A stretch of 64,000 nt of DNA from Pedobacter alluvionis. Its GTDB lineage: Bacteria; Bacteroidota; Bacteroidia; Sphingobacteriales; Sphingobacteriaceae. Numbering within the stretch: position 1 is the first letter of the stretch; the number at the start of each line of letters is the position of its first letter. Shown here one piece after another: positions 26,428 through 35,675 of the stretch. Where the stretch lies: positions 1-64,000 of the forward strand of contig NZ_RCCK01000011.1 of the NCBI RefSeq assembly GCF_003664035.1, given 5' to 3'. The notes under the pieces were generated by a model, which ran no database searches, was not told the origin of the DNA, and saw only the letters and a list, made by a program, of their open reading frames with translations. Both the position numbers and the translations under genes were made by a program.

Positions 26428-26451
26428 TTTTATAATTTTAATTATCGTTTA

Positions 26452-28425
26452 TTACCATCCAGGATTTTGAACCAATTTTCTATTAACTGTTAAATCATAC
26501 GTTCTTATAGGCCACAAATAATCTCTGGGCGATATAAAATTCTGATTAAATATTGTTCTGACACGATAATATTCTTCTGATGTAGGTTGATAAATACTCC
26601 AGCCTGTAATTGGCTGATTAAAGAGCTCAGCGGCTCTCTTCCAACGTTTAATATCCCAGTAGCGACTTCCCTCGAAGGCCATTTCGATCATCCGTTCTTG
26701 TTGAATGATTTGACGCATACCATCTTTTGTAGTATATTTTGCTGGACTCGTAGAGTAGTTCGACCATGATACCTCTACAGATAGCAAACCTGCCCTGGAA
26801 CGAATTCTGTTGATATAATCAAAAACTTCCTGAGAAGGAGAACCTAAACTCTCATTTAAGGCTTCAGCGTACATTAAGTATAGATCCGCTAATCTAAGTT
26901 CAGGCCATGCATAGGATCTGTATGTTACATTATTCTCAGAATGAGCCATGTTCCAATCAACAACCTTTTTAACAAAATAACCTGTTTCATTATACCAGCC
27001 AAAGTTATTAGCTCCTGAAATTTGATTAGATTTAGCTTCTACAGTATAGGTGCCTTCATCTGTATTACCTGGACTATCATACTTAAAGAAAGTACTGCCA
27101 TCAAAGGCCAAATCAGCATAAAAACGCGGTTCCCTATCGAAATTTAGCCTCGCAGTAGTATAACCTTCTTTTATATAAAATCGTTCAGCCTTAACTGCTT
27201 TTCTCAACGAATAGCGATTGGTAAAATCAAGGGTCTTATCTTCATTTATAGGAACACCATTTTTACTGTAAAACATCTCTGCTATTTTAATCGGAGGAGC
27301 AAGTTGCTGTCTGGCCTGGCCAACCGGAACAGGATTTGCACCATCTAAGCGTGGCATTGCAACTCCTTGTAAAAAGCCTGTTGTACTATTCGGATTACCC
27401 CATACCGTTTCAGAGTTCAGTCCAAAACGTTCTGTGAGCGCTCCTTTTATAGTTAATTGCCTTTTAGTAGAGTCAGAAATTTTCATCGCTGTTGTGCCAG
27501 GGAAAGTATATAGTTTGAAACCTGCAGCTTCTGAGGCATCAATGGCAGCTTTTGCAGCATCAGCTGCTTTTTTCCATTTATTGGCGTCATAAGTGGTATT
27601 AAATAGTGCTATCCCATCTTTATCTTTGAAGCCCGAGTAATCTGAATTTCCATTAAATAACGGACTCGCTGCTGTTAGTAGCACTTTTGCCTTAATAGCT
27701 AAAGCTATTGGCTGTGTAATACGACCTAATTCGAGCGTTTTATCCCTTATACGTTGAGGTAAATCCGGAGTAGCCTGATCCAACAGACCAACAACGTAAT
27801 TAACACAATCATCAAAAGGCATACGCTTAACCTTCACCTCATCTTCAGAAGCACTGATTGGAAGATTTGTATCTACAATTGGTATTGGGCCATACATTCT
27901 CATCAGTAGAAAATTATAATAGGCTTTCAAAAACTTAACTTCAGCAATCCAGCGTTTGCGTTCATCTAATTGTAAATCCGGAATCTTTGTTTCATCTGAA
28001 ACATTTTCCAAAAAGATATTACAATTTCTAATGGCTTGCCAATAATTTTTCGATAGTGACCTATCACCATCACTCCATGAATTAAATAACGGATTAGCCG
28101 CATTCTGATTTCCTCTGGCTATTCTCCAGCCTTCAGAGATAAATTCACGTTCATCTAAGGACGTCCATATTTCATCACCAGTCATATATCCCATGTTGGC
28201 TAAGGGATTTCCGTTCGAAGGCATGAAGGAATAGCAGGTAAACAAATACTTTTCTGCTTCGTTTCTTAAGCTAAAAGCATTGTCTAATGTCGCTACGTTA
28301 TCCGGAACAATATCCAGATATTTTTTACACGATGCCAACGATAACATAAGCAAAAATGCGATGGCACCGTACCGTATAGCACTGAGTTTATTGTTTGTTT
28401 GGATTAAAATATTTTTATTTTTCAT
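26452..28425 (-). CDS. SusD/RagB-family nutrient-binding lipoprotein
   Basis: 657 residues from the ATG at 28425; an ATG five codons earlier (28440), 1 bp after the SusC stop, is an alternative. The lipobox is LMLSLASCKKYLD, and the tail after Cys is the typical SusD start (DIVPDNVATLDNAF). An all-helical TPR-like scaffold follows, with the family motif RWIAEVKFLKAYYNFLLMR. The C-terminal block is FEGSRYWDIKRWKRAAELFN, then WPIRTYDL. It forms the lid of the SusC transporter and binds the substrate at the surface. The substrate cannot be read from the sequence. Confidence 0.93.
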   Translation of the reverse strand: MKNKNILIQTNNKLSAIRYGAIAFLLMLSLASCKKYLDIVPDNVATLDNAFSLRNEAEKYLFTCYSFMPSNGNPLANMGYMTGDEIWTSLDEREFISEGWRIARGNQNAANPLFNSWSDGDRSLSKNYWQAIRNCNIFLENVSDETKIPDLQLDERKRWIAEVKFLKAYYNFLLMRMYGPIPIVDTNLPISASEDEVKVKRMPFDDCVNYVVGLLDQATPDLPQRIRDKTLELGRITQPIALAIKAKVLLTAASPLFNGNSDYSGFKDKDGIALFNTTYDANKWKKAADAAKAAIDASEAAGFKLYTFPGTTAMKISDSTKRQLTIKGALTERFGLNSETVWGNPNSTTGFLQGVAMPRLDGANPVPVGQARQQLAPPIKIAEMFYSKNGVPINEDKTLDFTNRYSLRKAVKAERFYIKEGYTTARLNFDREPRFYADLAFDGSTFFKYDSPGNTDEGTYTVEAKSNQISGANNFGWYNETGYFVKKVVDWNMAHSENNVTYRSYAWPELRLADLYLMYAEALNESLGSPSQEVFDYINRIRSRAGLLSVEVSWSNYSTSPAKYTTKDGMRQIIQQERMIEMAFEGSRYWDIKRWKRAAELFNQPITGWSIYQPTSEEYYRVRTIFNQNFISPRDYLWPIRTYDLTVNRKLVQNPGW

Positions 28426-28441
28426 AATTCTACAAATCATC

Positions 28442-31400
28442 CTAAAATTTTAAACTTAGACCTACATTATAAACTACTTGTAGTGGATAACCAATTCCAT
28501 TACCTCCCATTTCTGGATCCCATAATTTATAAGCACTTAAAACTGCCAGGTTAGTAGCACTTAAATAAAGTCTTGTTGTCTTAATACCCAATTTCTGTTG
28601 CAGCTTAGTTGGAAGATTATAACCTATCTCTGCACTTTTTAATCTTAAAAAGCTACCATTTCGCATCCACCATGTAGATGTAGGTAAATTATTTTGAACA
28701 TACGTACTACTTAAACGTGGCCATAACGCATAGGTATCGCGATTTTGTTCAGACCAATGACTATCTGCAATTGCTTTTAGCAAACCAGTTTGTATCGCAT
28801 TGGCATTGTCAGTAAATTGATTATTGATCATTTCCCGCCCTAATACAAATGGAGTGATATTATATGGATTGATAAAGAATGATGAACGCGCTGATCCCTG
28901 TAAGAATACTGAAATATCGAATCCTTTATAGCCGATTGTGCCGCCAAAGCCATAGATAATTTCAGGAGCCGTAGGTAAGCCTATAGGCACCCGGTCAGCA
29001 TCCGTTACTAAACCATCGCCGTTCACGTCCCGGTATTTGATATCTCCGCCACCATAAGTTAACCCCGGCACTCCCCCTAGCTGTACGGGTGAATTTTTTG
29101 CTTCCTGATCATCAATAAATAACCTTTCTGCAATTAACCCGTATGATTGCGCAGCAGAGTTACCAGCAATATAGCGGTAGGCTTCATTGCTATCGTAACT
29201 AGGTTCATCAGCAATTAGCACCTTACTTGCCGCGTATGTAAAGTTTCCTCTCAATTGTAAAGATATTCCATTACCAAATGTTTTGTTATAATTAGTATTG
29301 AAATCCATACCTCTACTTTCCATTTTGTTCGTATTAGCACGAATATTGGCCTGTAATCCCATCGTACTTGGGATAAATGTACGTGAGGTTAAGATGTTGG
29401 AGCGGGTTTGTTTATAAACCTCAACAGTAAAGTTTAAGTCTCTGAACAAGGTCAAATCCATAGCAAGATTAAGCTGTTTAGAGCGTTCCCATGTAATTAA
29501 GTTATTTGGATATCTTGAAACCGAGATACCAGGTCTGTAGTAAGCTCCGTCTTCACCAAATTGTGCACCATAGCCGCCATTCTCCATTTGTACTGATGAA
29601 AGATAAAAGAATCTATCAGTAGACGTCCCTATTATATCATTACCGGAAAATCCATACGTACCTCTGATTTTTGCTGATGTAATCACCTTTTCAAGTGGTT
29701 TAAAGAACTCAGCATTTGAAATGAAATAACCTAAACCGAACGAAGGAAAAAACCCAAAACGATTATTAGGGGCGAAGCGTTCAGTTCCATTATAACCAAA
29801 GTTAAATTCTGCAAGATATTTACTATCGTATGTATAGTTAACACGTCCGGCTACACCTTGATTACGTGAAGGCAAAGATGATTGTAAATCCCCGGCATTA
29901 CCCGACAGAAAGTTTCTCATGGTCGTAATTAACATGGAGCTTACATCATGTTTTCCAAAAGTTCTTGCATAATTGGTCGCTAGTTCAGCATAAAATATAG
30001 AATTCAAGTCCTTTGAACCTTGTGAATAATCAAGATATTCGGTTCCGAGAGGCCTGACTAATGAAGTATTTCCGCCATTCAATAAACTTAGTGATACACT
30101 ACCATCAGGTTGTGCTGTTGAAGAATAGTAAAAAGGATTGTATCTTCTTGAAACATCAAAATAAGAGTACCTACGCGCATAAGTCATAAAGCGAACGTTC
30201 AAGCCGGGAGTAAGGTCTTTCAAATCTTGCTTTATTTCGATTTGTGTCTGTAATGTAGAAGAATTCCGATCCTGATAACCTCTTACCATTTCTGCGTAAG
30301 GGTTCATATAAAGATTTCCGTTAGGCGAAATTACATTACCAAATAACGGGTGTTTGGCATAAGATTGATAACTTGATGGATAAACAGCTGGAAAGGCTAC
30401 AGGATTAGACCACAATGCCCTGTTAAATGCGAGTCCACCACCACCTACAGGCCCCGTATAATCATCAAATTGACCAGATACTAATATATCGGCAGTAGTA
30501 GTGTTAGTTAAATTAATAGTTACGTTAGAACGAACAGCATAATTTTTCAGCTTAATATTACTATTAAAATTATTTACGTCATCTACCTTCAATACACCAT
30601 TATCAATATTATAAGTACCAGATAGATAATAAACAACTTTAGAACCACCACCGGTGATGTTTAAATTAAATCTTTGGTTGAGTGTATATTTTTTAATTAG
30701 CTGATCAATCCAGTTATTGTTTGGGTATAAAAGCTCGTTCTCTCCAGCGGCAGTAGCATCTATCTTATTCCGCTGGTATGGTAATTGAGATAGCCTGTTA
30801 CGTGTTAATGCACCTTCATTTGCCAGGTTCATATAAGTCACGTTATCTGCAAATTTAAAGTTTCGGGTGTTACCTGAAACAGAATTCTCTGCCCGGAAGC
30901 TAAACTGAGTTTCTCCGGCCTGACCTCTTTTAGTTGTGATTAACAGTACGCCATTAGCACCCCTGGCGCCATATACAGCAGAAGCCGCAGCATCTTTCAA
31001 CACACTGAATGTAGCCACATCATCCGGTTGTAAACGGGCTAAGTCGTTTTGAGTTGATTCCGCGCCGTCAATCAAAATCAAAGGGTCTTGTTTGCCGGCA
31101 CCGAATGTACCCAAACCTCTAATGAAAAAAGAAGCGTTATCTGATCCTGGCTCTCCGCTTCTTTGGAAAGCAACCATACCCGCTACCCGACCAGCTAACA
31201 TGGTAGTTAAGTTACTGGTTGGTCCCTTTAATTCTTTTGGATTGATTGTAGTAATGGAACTTATCAAACTTGCTTTTTTCTGTGTTCCATAACCTACTAC
31301 TGCGACCTCTTCAAGTGAATTCGCATCTGATTTAAGTACAATATTAATCACATAGGTTCCATCAGCTGATTTTTCATAATCTGCAACTGTTTTAGTTTGT

Positions 31401-31693
31401 GGTTTATAACCCACCAGGCTAAAAAGCAATTTACCTGATCTCGGTAATTTAATAGTGTACCTCCCCTGGTCATCCGTGGATATTCCACGAATTGTTCCGG
31501 ATACCTTAACGTTTGCCCCGGGTAAACCGCCTACAGTATCCTTCACTAGCCCCTTAACAGTTACTTCACTTTGTGCAGAAGCAGAAAAACAAAAGCCCAT
31601 GAACATCATTATGCCCACAAGCGTTCGGAATACGCTTCCACGGAAAAATAAACAGCCCGAATTTTGAGCCTTCTTTTTGTAGATTTTTCTCAT
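28442..31693 (-). CDS. SusC/RagA-family TonB-dependent outer membrane transporter
   Basis: 1083 residues. The signal peptide ends near CFSASAQ (about residue 41). A carboxypeptidase-regulatory-like domain (VTVKGLVKDTVGGLPGANV, GYKPQTK) is followed by the linker EEVAVVGYGTQKKASLIS and the plug (SDNASFFIRGLGTF, DPLILIDGAE, YGARGANGVLLITTKRG). A 22-strand-type barrel ends YNVGLSLKF. There is no N-terminal anti-sigma signalling (STN) domain, so control by a FecR/sigma pair is unlikely. It is the first gene of the operon and imports the ligand delivered by the SusD lid using TonB energy. Confidence 0.95.
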   Translation of the reverse strand: MRKIYKKKAQNSGCLFFRGSVFRTLVGIMMFMGFCFSASAQSEVTVKGLVKDTVGGLPGANVKVSGTIRGISTDDQGRYTIKLPRSGKLLFSLVGYKPQTKTVADYEKSADGTYVINIVLKSDANSLEEVAVVGYGTQKKASLISSITTINPKELKGPTSNLTTMLAGRVAGMVAFQRSGEPGSDNASFFIRGLGTFGAGKQDPLILIDGAESTQNDLARLQPDDVATFSVLKDAAASAVYGARGANGVLLITTKRGQAGETQFSFRAENSVSGNTRNFKFADNVTYMNLANEGALTRNRLSQLPYQRNKIDATAAGENELLYPNNNWIDQLIKKYTLNQRFNLNITGGGSKVVYYLSGTYNIDNGVLKVDDVNNFNSNIKLKNYAVRSNVTINLTNTTTADILVSGQFDDYTGPVGGGGLAFNRALWSNPVAFPAVYPSSYQSYAKHPLFGNVISPNGNLYMNPYAEMVRGYQDRNSSTLQTQIEIKQDLKDLTPGLNVRFMTYARRYSYFDVSRRYNPFYYSSTAQPDGSVSLSLLNGGNTSLVRPLGTEYLDYSQGSKDLNSIFYAELATNYARTFGKHDVSSMLITTMRNFLSGNAGDLQSSLPSRNQGVAGRVNYTYDSKYLAEFNFGYNGTERFAPNNRFGFFPSFGLGYFISNAEFFKPLEKVITSAKIRGTYGFSGNDIIGTSTDRFFYLSSVQMENGGYGAQFGEDGAYYRPGISVSRYPNNLITWERSKQLNLAMDLTLFRDLNFTVEVYKQTRSNILTSRTFIPSTMGLQANIRANTNKMESRGMDFNTNYNKTFGNGISLQLRGNFTYAASKVLIADEPSYDSNEAYRYIAGNSAAQSYGLIAERLFIDDQEAKNSPVQLGGVPGLTYGGGDIKYRDVNGDGLVTDADRVPIGLPTAPEIIYGFGGTIGYKGFDISVFLQGSARSSFFINPYNITPFVLGREMINNQFTDNANAIQTGLLKAIADSHWSEQNRDTYALWPRLSSTYVQNNLPTSTWWMRNGSFLRLKSAEIGYNLPTKLQQKLGIKTTRLYLSATNLAVLSAYKLWDPEMGGNGIGYPLQVVYNVGLSLKF

Positions 31694-32312
31694 TGTTTGA
31701 TTTTAGTTTGTTATAGTTTGTTGATTAGTTTATTCATGAGCCTACCAATCATCATACGGTCATTTCCTTATGATGGCAGACATGCTTACTTTGCAAAACT
31801 CAGCTGAAAGCTTTTCTAGTTACTGAAAAAGCTTAATGATAATTAGGCAAAATCATCTATATATAGATAACTATAAATAGGTGTTATTCGAATGTTTAGG
31901 ATAGTTTGTTTTTCTTCATATCTTCATTGTTATATTTGGTTATAACAAATTAACTACTAAAATCCCTACCCGAGTGAGGGGCAATATGGTAAATTTAAGG
32001 GGCCAAATTAATACAAAAGGACTATCAAATGCCTTATTAAGTGAATATTATAAAATTAAAACGTTGGACTGACTCTTAATTTTTTCGCAAAGAATAAGAT
32101 TACTGAAGAATGAGGTTTTGAAGGATACAGAAATGATTTGTTGCTTAAATCGGTTCCTCGATAGCTTAGCTACAGGTCTTTCAGATGATTACCTTTAAAT
32201 TAGCAAAACTTAATTAAAAGAAACTACACAGATACCAGCTCTTCACTTCGATATTACTAAATAAAATGTGCCCCATCCATCATCAAATTTAGGATATACT
32301 TAACAAACCATT
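31694..32312. other. Gene-free divergent region upstream of susC-like gene
   Basis: This stretch of about 620 bp is AT-rich. It contains a 14-bp perfect palindrome ATCTATATATAGAT (31855-31868) and an imperfect hairpin AGCTTTTC/GAAAAAGCT (about 31809-31832). Either could be an operator for the SusC/D operon. A complete TAnnTTTG promoter for that operon was not found; the nearest is TGATTTTG on the minus strand at plus 31848-31855. No open frame looks coding. Confidence 0.5.
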
Positions 32313-32341
32313 TTGTAATGGGCTTGTTGTTTCTATCTTTG
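32313..32341 (+). promoter_or_regulatory. Putative promoter of the EttA-like gene
   Basis: TTG at 32313-32315 and TATCTTTG at 32334-32341 are separated by 18 bp, close to the Bacteroidota housekeeping consensus. The predicted leader is about 120 nt and ends in a T9-10 run and a purine-rich AAGAAG just before the ATG. Confidence 0.6.
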
Positions 32342-32465
32342 TACCCGGTCTTGGCATTGCCGCTTCCGGAAACTTGGGCGAATTTTAAAAAGCAGTTTTT
32401 TTTTTATAAAAAGTCCCCGTTTCGAAACAAAATTGCCTTTAAACATTCTAAAATAAGAAGCTAAC

Positions 32466-34145
32466 ATGTCTGACGAGAAAATAATCTTTTCAATGGCAGG
32501 AGTAAATAAAATTTACCCTCCACAAAAACAGGTTTTAAAAAATATTTACCTTTCTTTCTTTTACGGAGCCAAAATCGGAGTTATCGGTTTAAATGGTTCT
32601 GGTAAGTCATCTCTTTTAAAAATCATTGCCGGTTTAGATAAATCTTACCAGGGCGAAGTGGTTTTCTCACCTGGTTATTCGGTGGGTTATTTAGCGCAGG
32701 AGCCAATCTTAGACCCGGAAAAAACTGTTCGCGAGGTGGTTGAAGAAGGCGTTGCCGAAGTTACTGCCATTTTAAAAGAATACGAAGAAGTGAATGAGGC
32801 CTTTGGTTTGGAAGAAAACTATTCTGATCCAGATAAAATGGATAAGTTAATGGCCAGACAGGGTGAACTTCAGGATAAAATCGATTCCCTAGGTGCCTGG
32901 GAAATTGATTCGAAATTAGAAAGGGCCATGGATGCCTTACGTTGTCCTGATCCGGATACTAAAATTGGTGTATTATCAGGTGGGGAGCGCCGCCGGGTGG
33001 CCATGTGCCGTTTATTGCTTCAACATCCTGACGTATTATTATTGGATGAGCCTACCAACCACTTGGATGCTGAAAGTATCGATTGGTTAGAACAATTCTT
33101 ACAAAATTACGAAGGAACCGTTATTGCAGTTACCCACGATAGGTACTTCCTGGATAACGTTGCCGGATGGATTTTAGAGTTAGACCGCGGCGAAGGCATT
33201 CCCTGGAAAGGAAATTACAGCAGCTGGTTAGATCAGAAAGCAAAGCGTTTATCACAAGAAGAGAAAACAGAAAGCAAACGCCAGAAAACATTAGAACGTG
33301 AGTTGGAATGGGTACGCATGGCTCCAAAAGCACGTCATGCAAAATCTAAAGCCCGTTTAGCCAACTATGATAAATTAGCTTCAGAAGATGGCAAAGAAAG
33401 AGAAGATAAATTAGAACTGTTCATCCCTGCAGGCCCACGTTTAGGGAATGTGGTTATTGAAGCCACAAACGTTACCAAATCTTATGGCGACAAAGTATTA
33501 TTCGATAATTTAAACTTCTCCCTTCCTCCCGCAGGTATTGTTGGGATTATTGGCCCCAATGGTGCAGGTAAAACCACTTTATTTCGTTTAATTACCGGAC
33601 AGGAAGAAGCAGACGCTGGTACTTTCCGCGTAGGCGAAACGGTTGAACTGGGTTATGTAGATCAGATGCACAATGATTTAGATGCCGATAAAACGGTATA
33701 TGAAAACATTACCGATGGATTAGACAATATACAATTGGGTACTAAAGCCGTTAACGGACGTGCTTATGTTTCAAAGTTCAACTTTAATGGTGGCGATCAA
33801 CAGAAAAAAGTTGGTATTCTATCGGGTGGTGAGCGTAACCGCGTGCACCTGGCCATTACCTTAAAAAAAGGAGCCAATGTATTGCTACTGGATGAACCAA
33901 CCAATGATATCGACGTAAATACTTTACGTGCACTGGAAGAAGCTTTAGAAAACTTTGGAGGCTGTGCTGTGGTGATCAGTCACGACAGGTGGTTCCTGGA
34001 TAGGATCTGTACACACATTCTTGCTTTCGAAGGTAACTCTGAAGTTTATTTCTTCGAAGGTAACTACTCAGATTACGAGGAAAACCGCAAGAAACGCCTG
34101 GGTGATGTTACCCCAAAACGAATCAGATACAAAAAATTAGATTAA
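32466..34145 (+). CDS. ettA: ABC-F translation factor EttA (energy-dependent translational throttle)
   Basis: 559 residues, matching EttA length. Two ABC domains are present. The first has Walker A GLNGSGKSS (about 41-49), signature LSGGERRRVAMCRLL and Walker B LLLDEPTNHLD. The second has GPNGAGKTT, LSGGERNRVHLA and LLLDEPTNDID. The linker between them carries the charged helices and RMAPKARHAKSKAR that contact tRNA in EttA. It has no membrane segments. ABC-F proteins bind the ribosomal E site and couple ATP level to elongation. It is monocistronic, with its own promoter and a strong terminator. Confidence 0.93.
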   Translation: MSDEKIIFSMAGVNKIYPPQKQVLKNIYLSFFYGAKIGVIGLNGSGKSSLLKIIAGLDKSYQGEVVFSPGYSVGYLAQEPILDPEKTVREVVEEGVAEVTAILKEYEEVNEAFGLEENYSDPDKMDKLMARQGELQDKIDSLGAWEIDSKLERAMDALRCPDPDTKIGVLSGGERRRVAMCRLLLQHPDVLLLDEPTNHLDAESIDWLEQFLQNYEGTVIAVTHDRYFLDNVAGWILELDRGEGIPWKGNYSSWLDQKAKRLSQEEKTESKRQKTLERELEWVRMAPKARHAKSKARLANYDKLASEDGKEREDKLELFIPAGPRLGNVVIEATNVTKSYGDKVLFDNLNFSLPPAGIVGIIGPNGAGKTTLFRLITGQEEADAGTFRVGETVELGYVDQMHNDLDADKTVYENITDGLDNIQLGTKAVNGRAYVSKFNFNGGDQQKKVGILSGGERNRVHLAITLKKGANVLLLDEPTNDIDVNTLRALEEALENFGGCAVVISHDRWFLDRICTHILAFEGNSEVYFFEGNYSDYEENRKKRLGDVTPKRIRYKKLD

Positions 34146-34150
34146 TATAA

Positions 34151-34177
34151 AGTCCCGATAAAATCGGGACTTTTTTG
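34151..34177 (+). terminator. Intrinsic terminator after ettA
   Basis: AGTCCCGAT (34151-34159), loop AAA, ATCGGGACT (34163-34171), then TTTTT. A perfect 9-bp GC-containing stem with a T-run, 6 bp after the stop codon. Confidence 0.9.
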
Positions 34178-34312
34178 TTTGAGATGATTGCGTTAATAAA
34201 AAACTATTAATTGTTTCTGACTGGAAATATTCTTAGAGATTGAAAATAAATTAGCATAGATATAACTTAATCGCATCTAAAGTTTCAATTATTTAAATGT
34301 GTTACTGTTCTC

Positions 34313-34346
34313 AAAGAAGTCAAGTTTTTAAAACTTGACTTCTTTT
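34313..34346. terminator. Bidirectional hairpin downstream of the small membrane protein pair
   Basis: AAAGAAGTCAAGTTT (34313-34327) and AAACTTGACTTCTTT (34331-34345) pair perfectly over 15 bp with a 3-nt loop, followed by T on the plus side and preceded by A on it. It lies 11 bp beyond the stop of the minus-strand gene at 34357, which it probably terminates. Confidence 0.75.
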
Positions 34347-34356
34347 ATGCATACCA

Positions 34357-34743
34357 TTATATAGATGGCTGAAAAGGATTTAGCCTTTGGTTTTCTTTCG
34401 CTTTGCGTTTGCCCCTGAAAAAGAAATACAGGTTGATAAATAGCATAATGCCCAGGTAAATGGCAAAGCCACCTATTTTAGAACTTAGCGCTTCAACCAG
34501 ACTGCGGTAATCGTTTGCACTGATGGTAATCTTCATAATGAGGAGTGCGAAACCGATATTGAGCAGGTAAAAACCCGTTTCAAAAAGTTTGTTCGTTGCG
34601 TTGGCAATCTCTTCCCTTCCCTTAAAAATATCCAACATATATATCTTACTGTTTTTGAAAAGCGTTTTTGAAACATAAAAAGTCAAAAAAAGTGCAATTG
34701 GTAAATAAAATGCATAGCCGATTAAAATTTTTGTCGTTTCCAT
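34357..34743 (-). CDS. Small three-span membrane protein, unknown, paralogue of upstream gene
   Basis: 128 residues with hydrophobic spans near 8-25, 56-73 and 88-108, and a basic tail (FRGKRKAKENQRLNPFQPSI). FKGREEIANATNKLFETGFYLLNIGFAL parallels LDLCQQINKSLLVSYYLVNIGYCA in the neighbour, so the two are diverged duplicates. No domain name can be given. It is 18 bp after the paralogue and presumably forms a hetero-oligomer with it in the inner membrane (inference). Confidence 0.7.
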   Translation of the reverse strand: METTKILIGYAFYLPIALFLTFYVSKTLFKNSKIYMLDIFKGREEIANATNKLFETGFYLLNIGFALLIMKITISANDYRSLVEALSSKIGGFAIYLGIMLFINLYFFFRGKRKAKENQRLNPFQPSI

Positions 34744-34761
34744 AATGAAAAGTTTAAGTTG

Positions 34762-35109
34762 TTATTTTATTAATTTATGAATGGTTTTGGTAAGCAAATA
34801 GATATTTAAATAATGAAGAATCGACAGGATGCAAACAATAGTCGCCACTTTTAACGCCATCACTTCTACGAGCTGCTGCGATGAAAGAATTGTCTCCCAG
34901 CCTACCAATGTCATGGCACAATAGCCAATATTGACCAGGTAATAAGAGACCAATAGTGACTTATTAATCTGTTGACAGAGATCCAGGTGATCAGGAATGA
35001 GTTCGGCTACGAAGATATTTCCATTGCGGTAACATATCTTCCCTACCACTACGATGATGAATACGATAACCGTTATAAAGATGGCATATCCGAGTATATT
35101 GTAGTCCAT
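34762..35109 (-). CDS. Small three-span membrane protein, unknown, first of a paralogous pair
   Basis: 115 residues from the ATG at 35109; a TTG three codons earlier (35118) is a weaker alternative. Spans lie near 4-22, 50-66 and 84-106. A positively charged end (LTKTIHKLIK) suggests a cytoplasmic C-terminus. It has the same layout as the downstream protein. The 557 bp upstream hold only dispersed repeats, so the pair forms its own short operon. Confidence 0.65.
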   Translation of the reverse strand: MDYNILGYAIFITVIVFIIVVVGKICYRNGNIFVAELIPDHLDLCQQINKSLLVSYYLVNIGYCAMTLVGWETILSSQQLVEVMALKVATIVCILSILHYLNIYLLTKTIHKLIK

Positions 35110-35118
35110 AACCAACAA

Positions 35119-35675
35119 TTTAATTATTTAACTTTCAGTAAAAATTGAAAATATAGATTAAAAAAATAAGCCTGTTCTAAGGCATTATATAAATCTTTTT
35201 ATCTCATTTTCTCTTTCACGATGTAAAAGTAAATTAAATTTATTAAACTTTCAAATATTACTGAAAATTAATTAAAAACAAAGTCGCATGTCATTACGAA
35301 TGGCAATTAAGGATTTTATTAGTTTCCGATTTATTAAAGATTCTTCACTGCGTTCAGAACGACAGCAAAGGAAAGGTAATTTTATTTACGCAGTTGCTCC
35401 CTCAAGCTATCGTCATTTCGAGCGGAGTGCTCAGCGAAGCTAAATCTATCCAGGCAGATCTTTCCGTTTCGCTGCGCTCTGGTCGAGACGACTTGCCCTG
35501 GATTTGACAGCTATCAGATACAATGAAGGAACTTTTACTATAGATTTCAACTTTACCAGAAGATTCTTCACTGCATTCAGAATGACATAAACAGGAAAGT
35601 TGGTTCAGTTTTACGGTAGTCAGGCTTCTACAAAACGCTAACCAATAAACTAATGACTGATGAACCAATGAACTT
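35119..35675. repeat. Gene-free region with dispersed inverted repeats
   Basis: Around 35410-35495 an imperfect inverted repeat begins GTCATTTCGAGCGGAGTG and ends CGCTCTGGTCGAGACGAC. Pieces TTCTTCACTGCGTTCAGAACGAC (35340-35362, given here as a short element) and TTCTTCACTGCATTCAGAATGAC (35563-35585) are a second direct pair. Such elements are scattered in Bacteroidota genomes between genes. The 88-codon minus frame at 35402-35668 is a by-product of these repeats. Confidence 0.7.

Noticed and set aside
35402..35668. 88-codon minus-strand frame
   Set aside because: It coincides with dispersed inverted repeats, its composition follows those repeats, and it has no domain.
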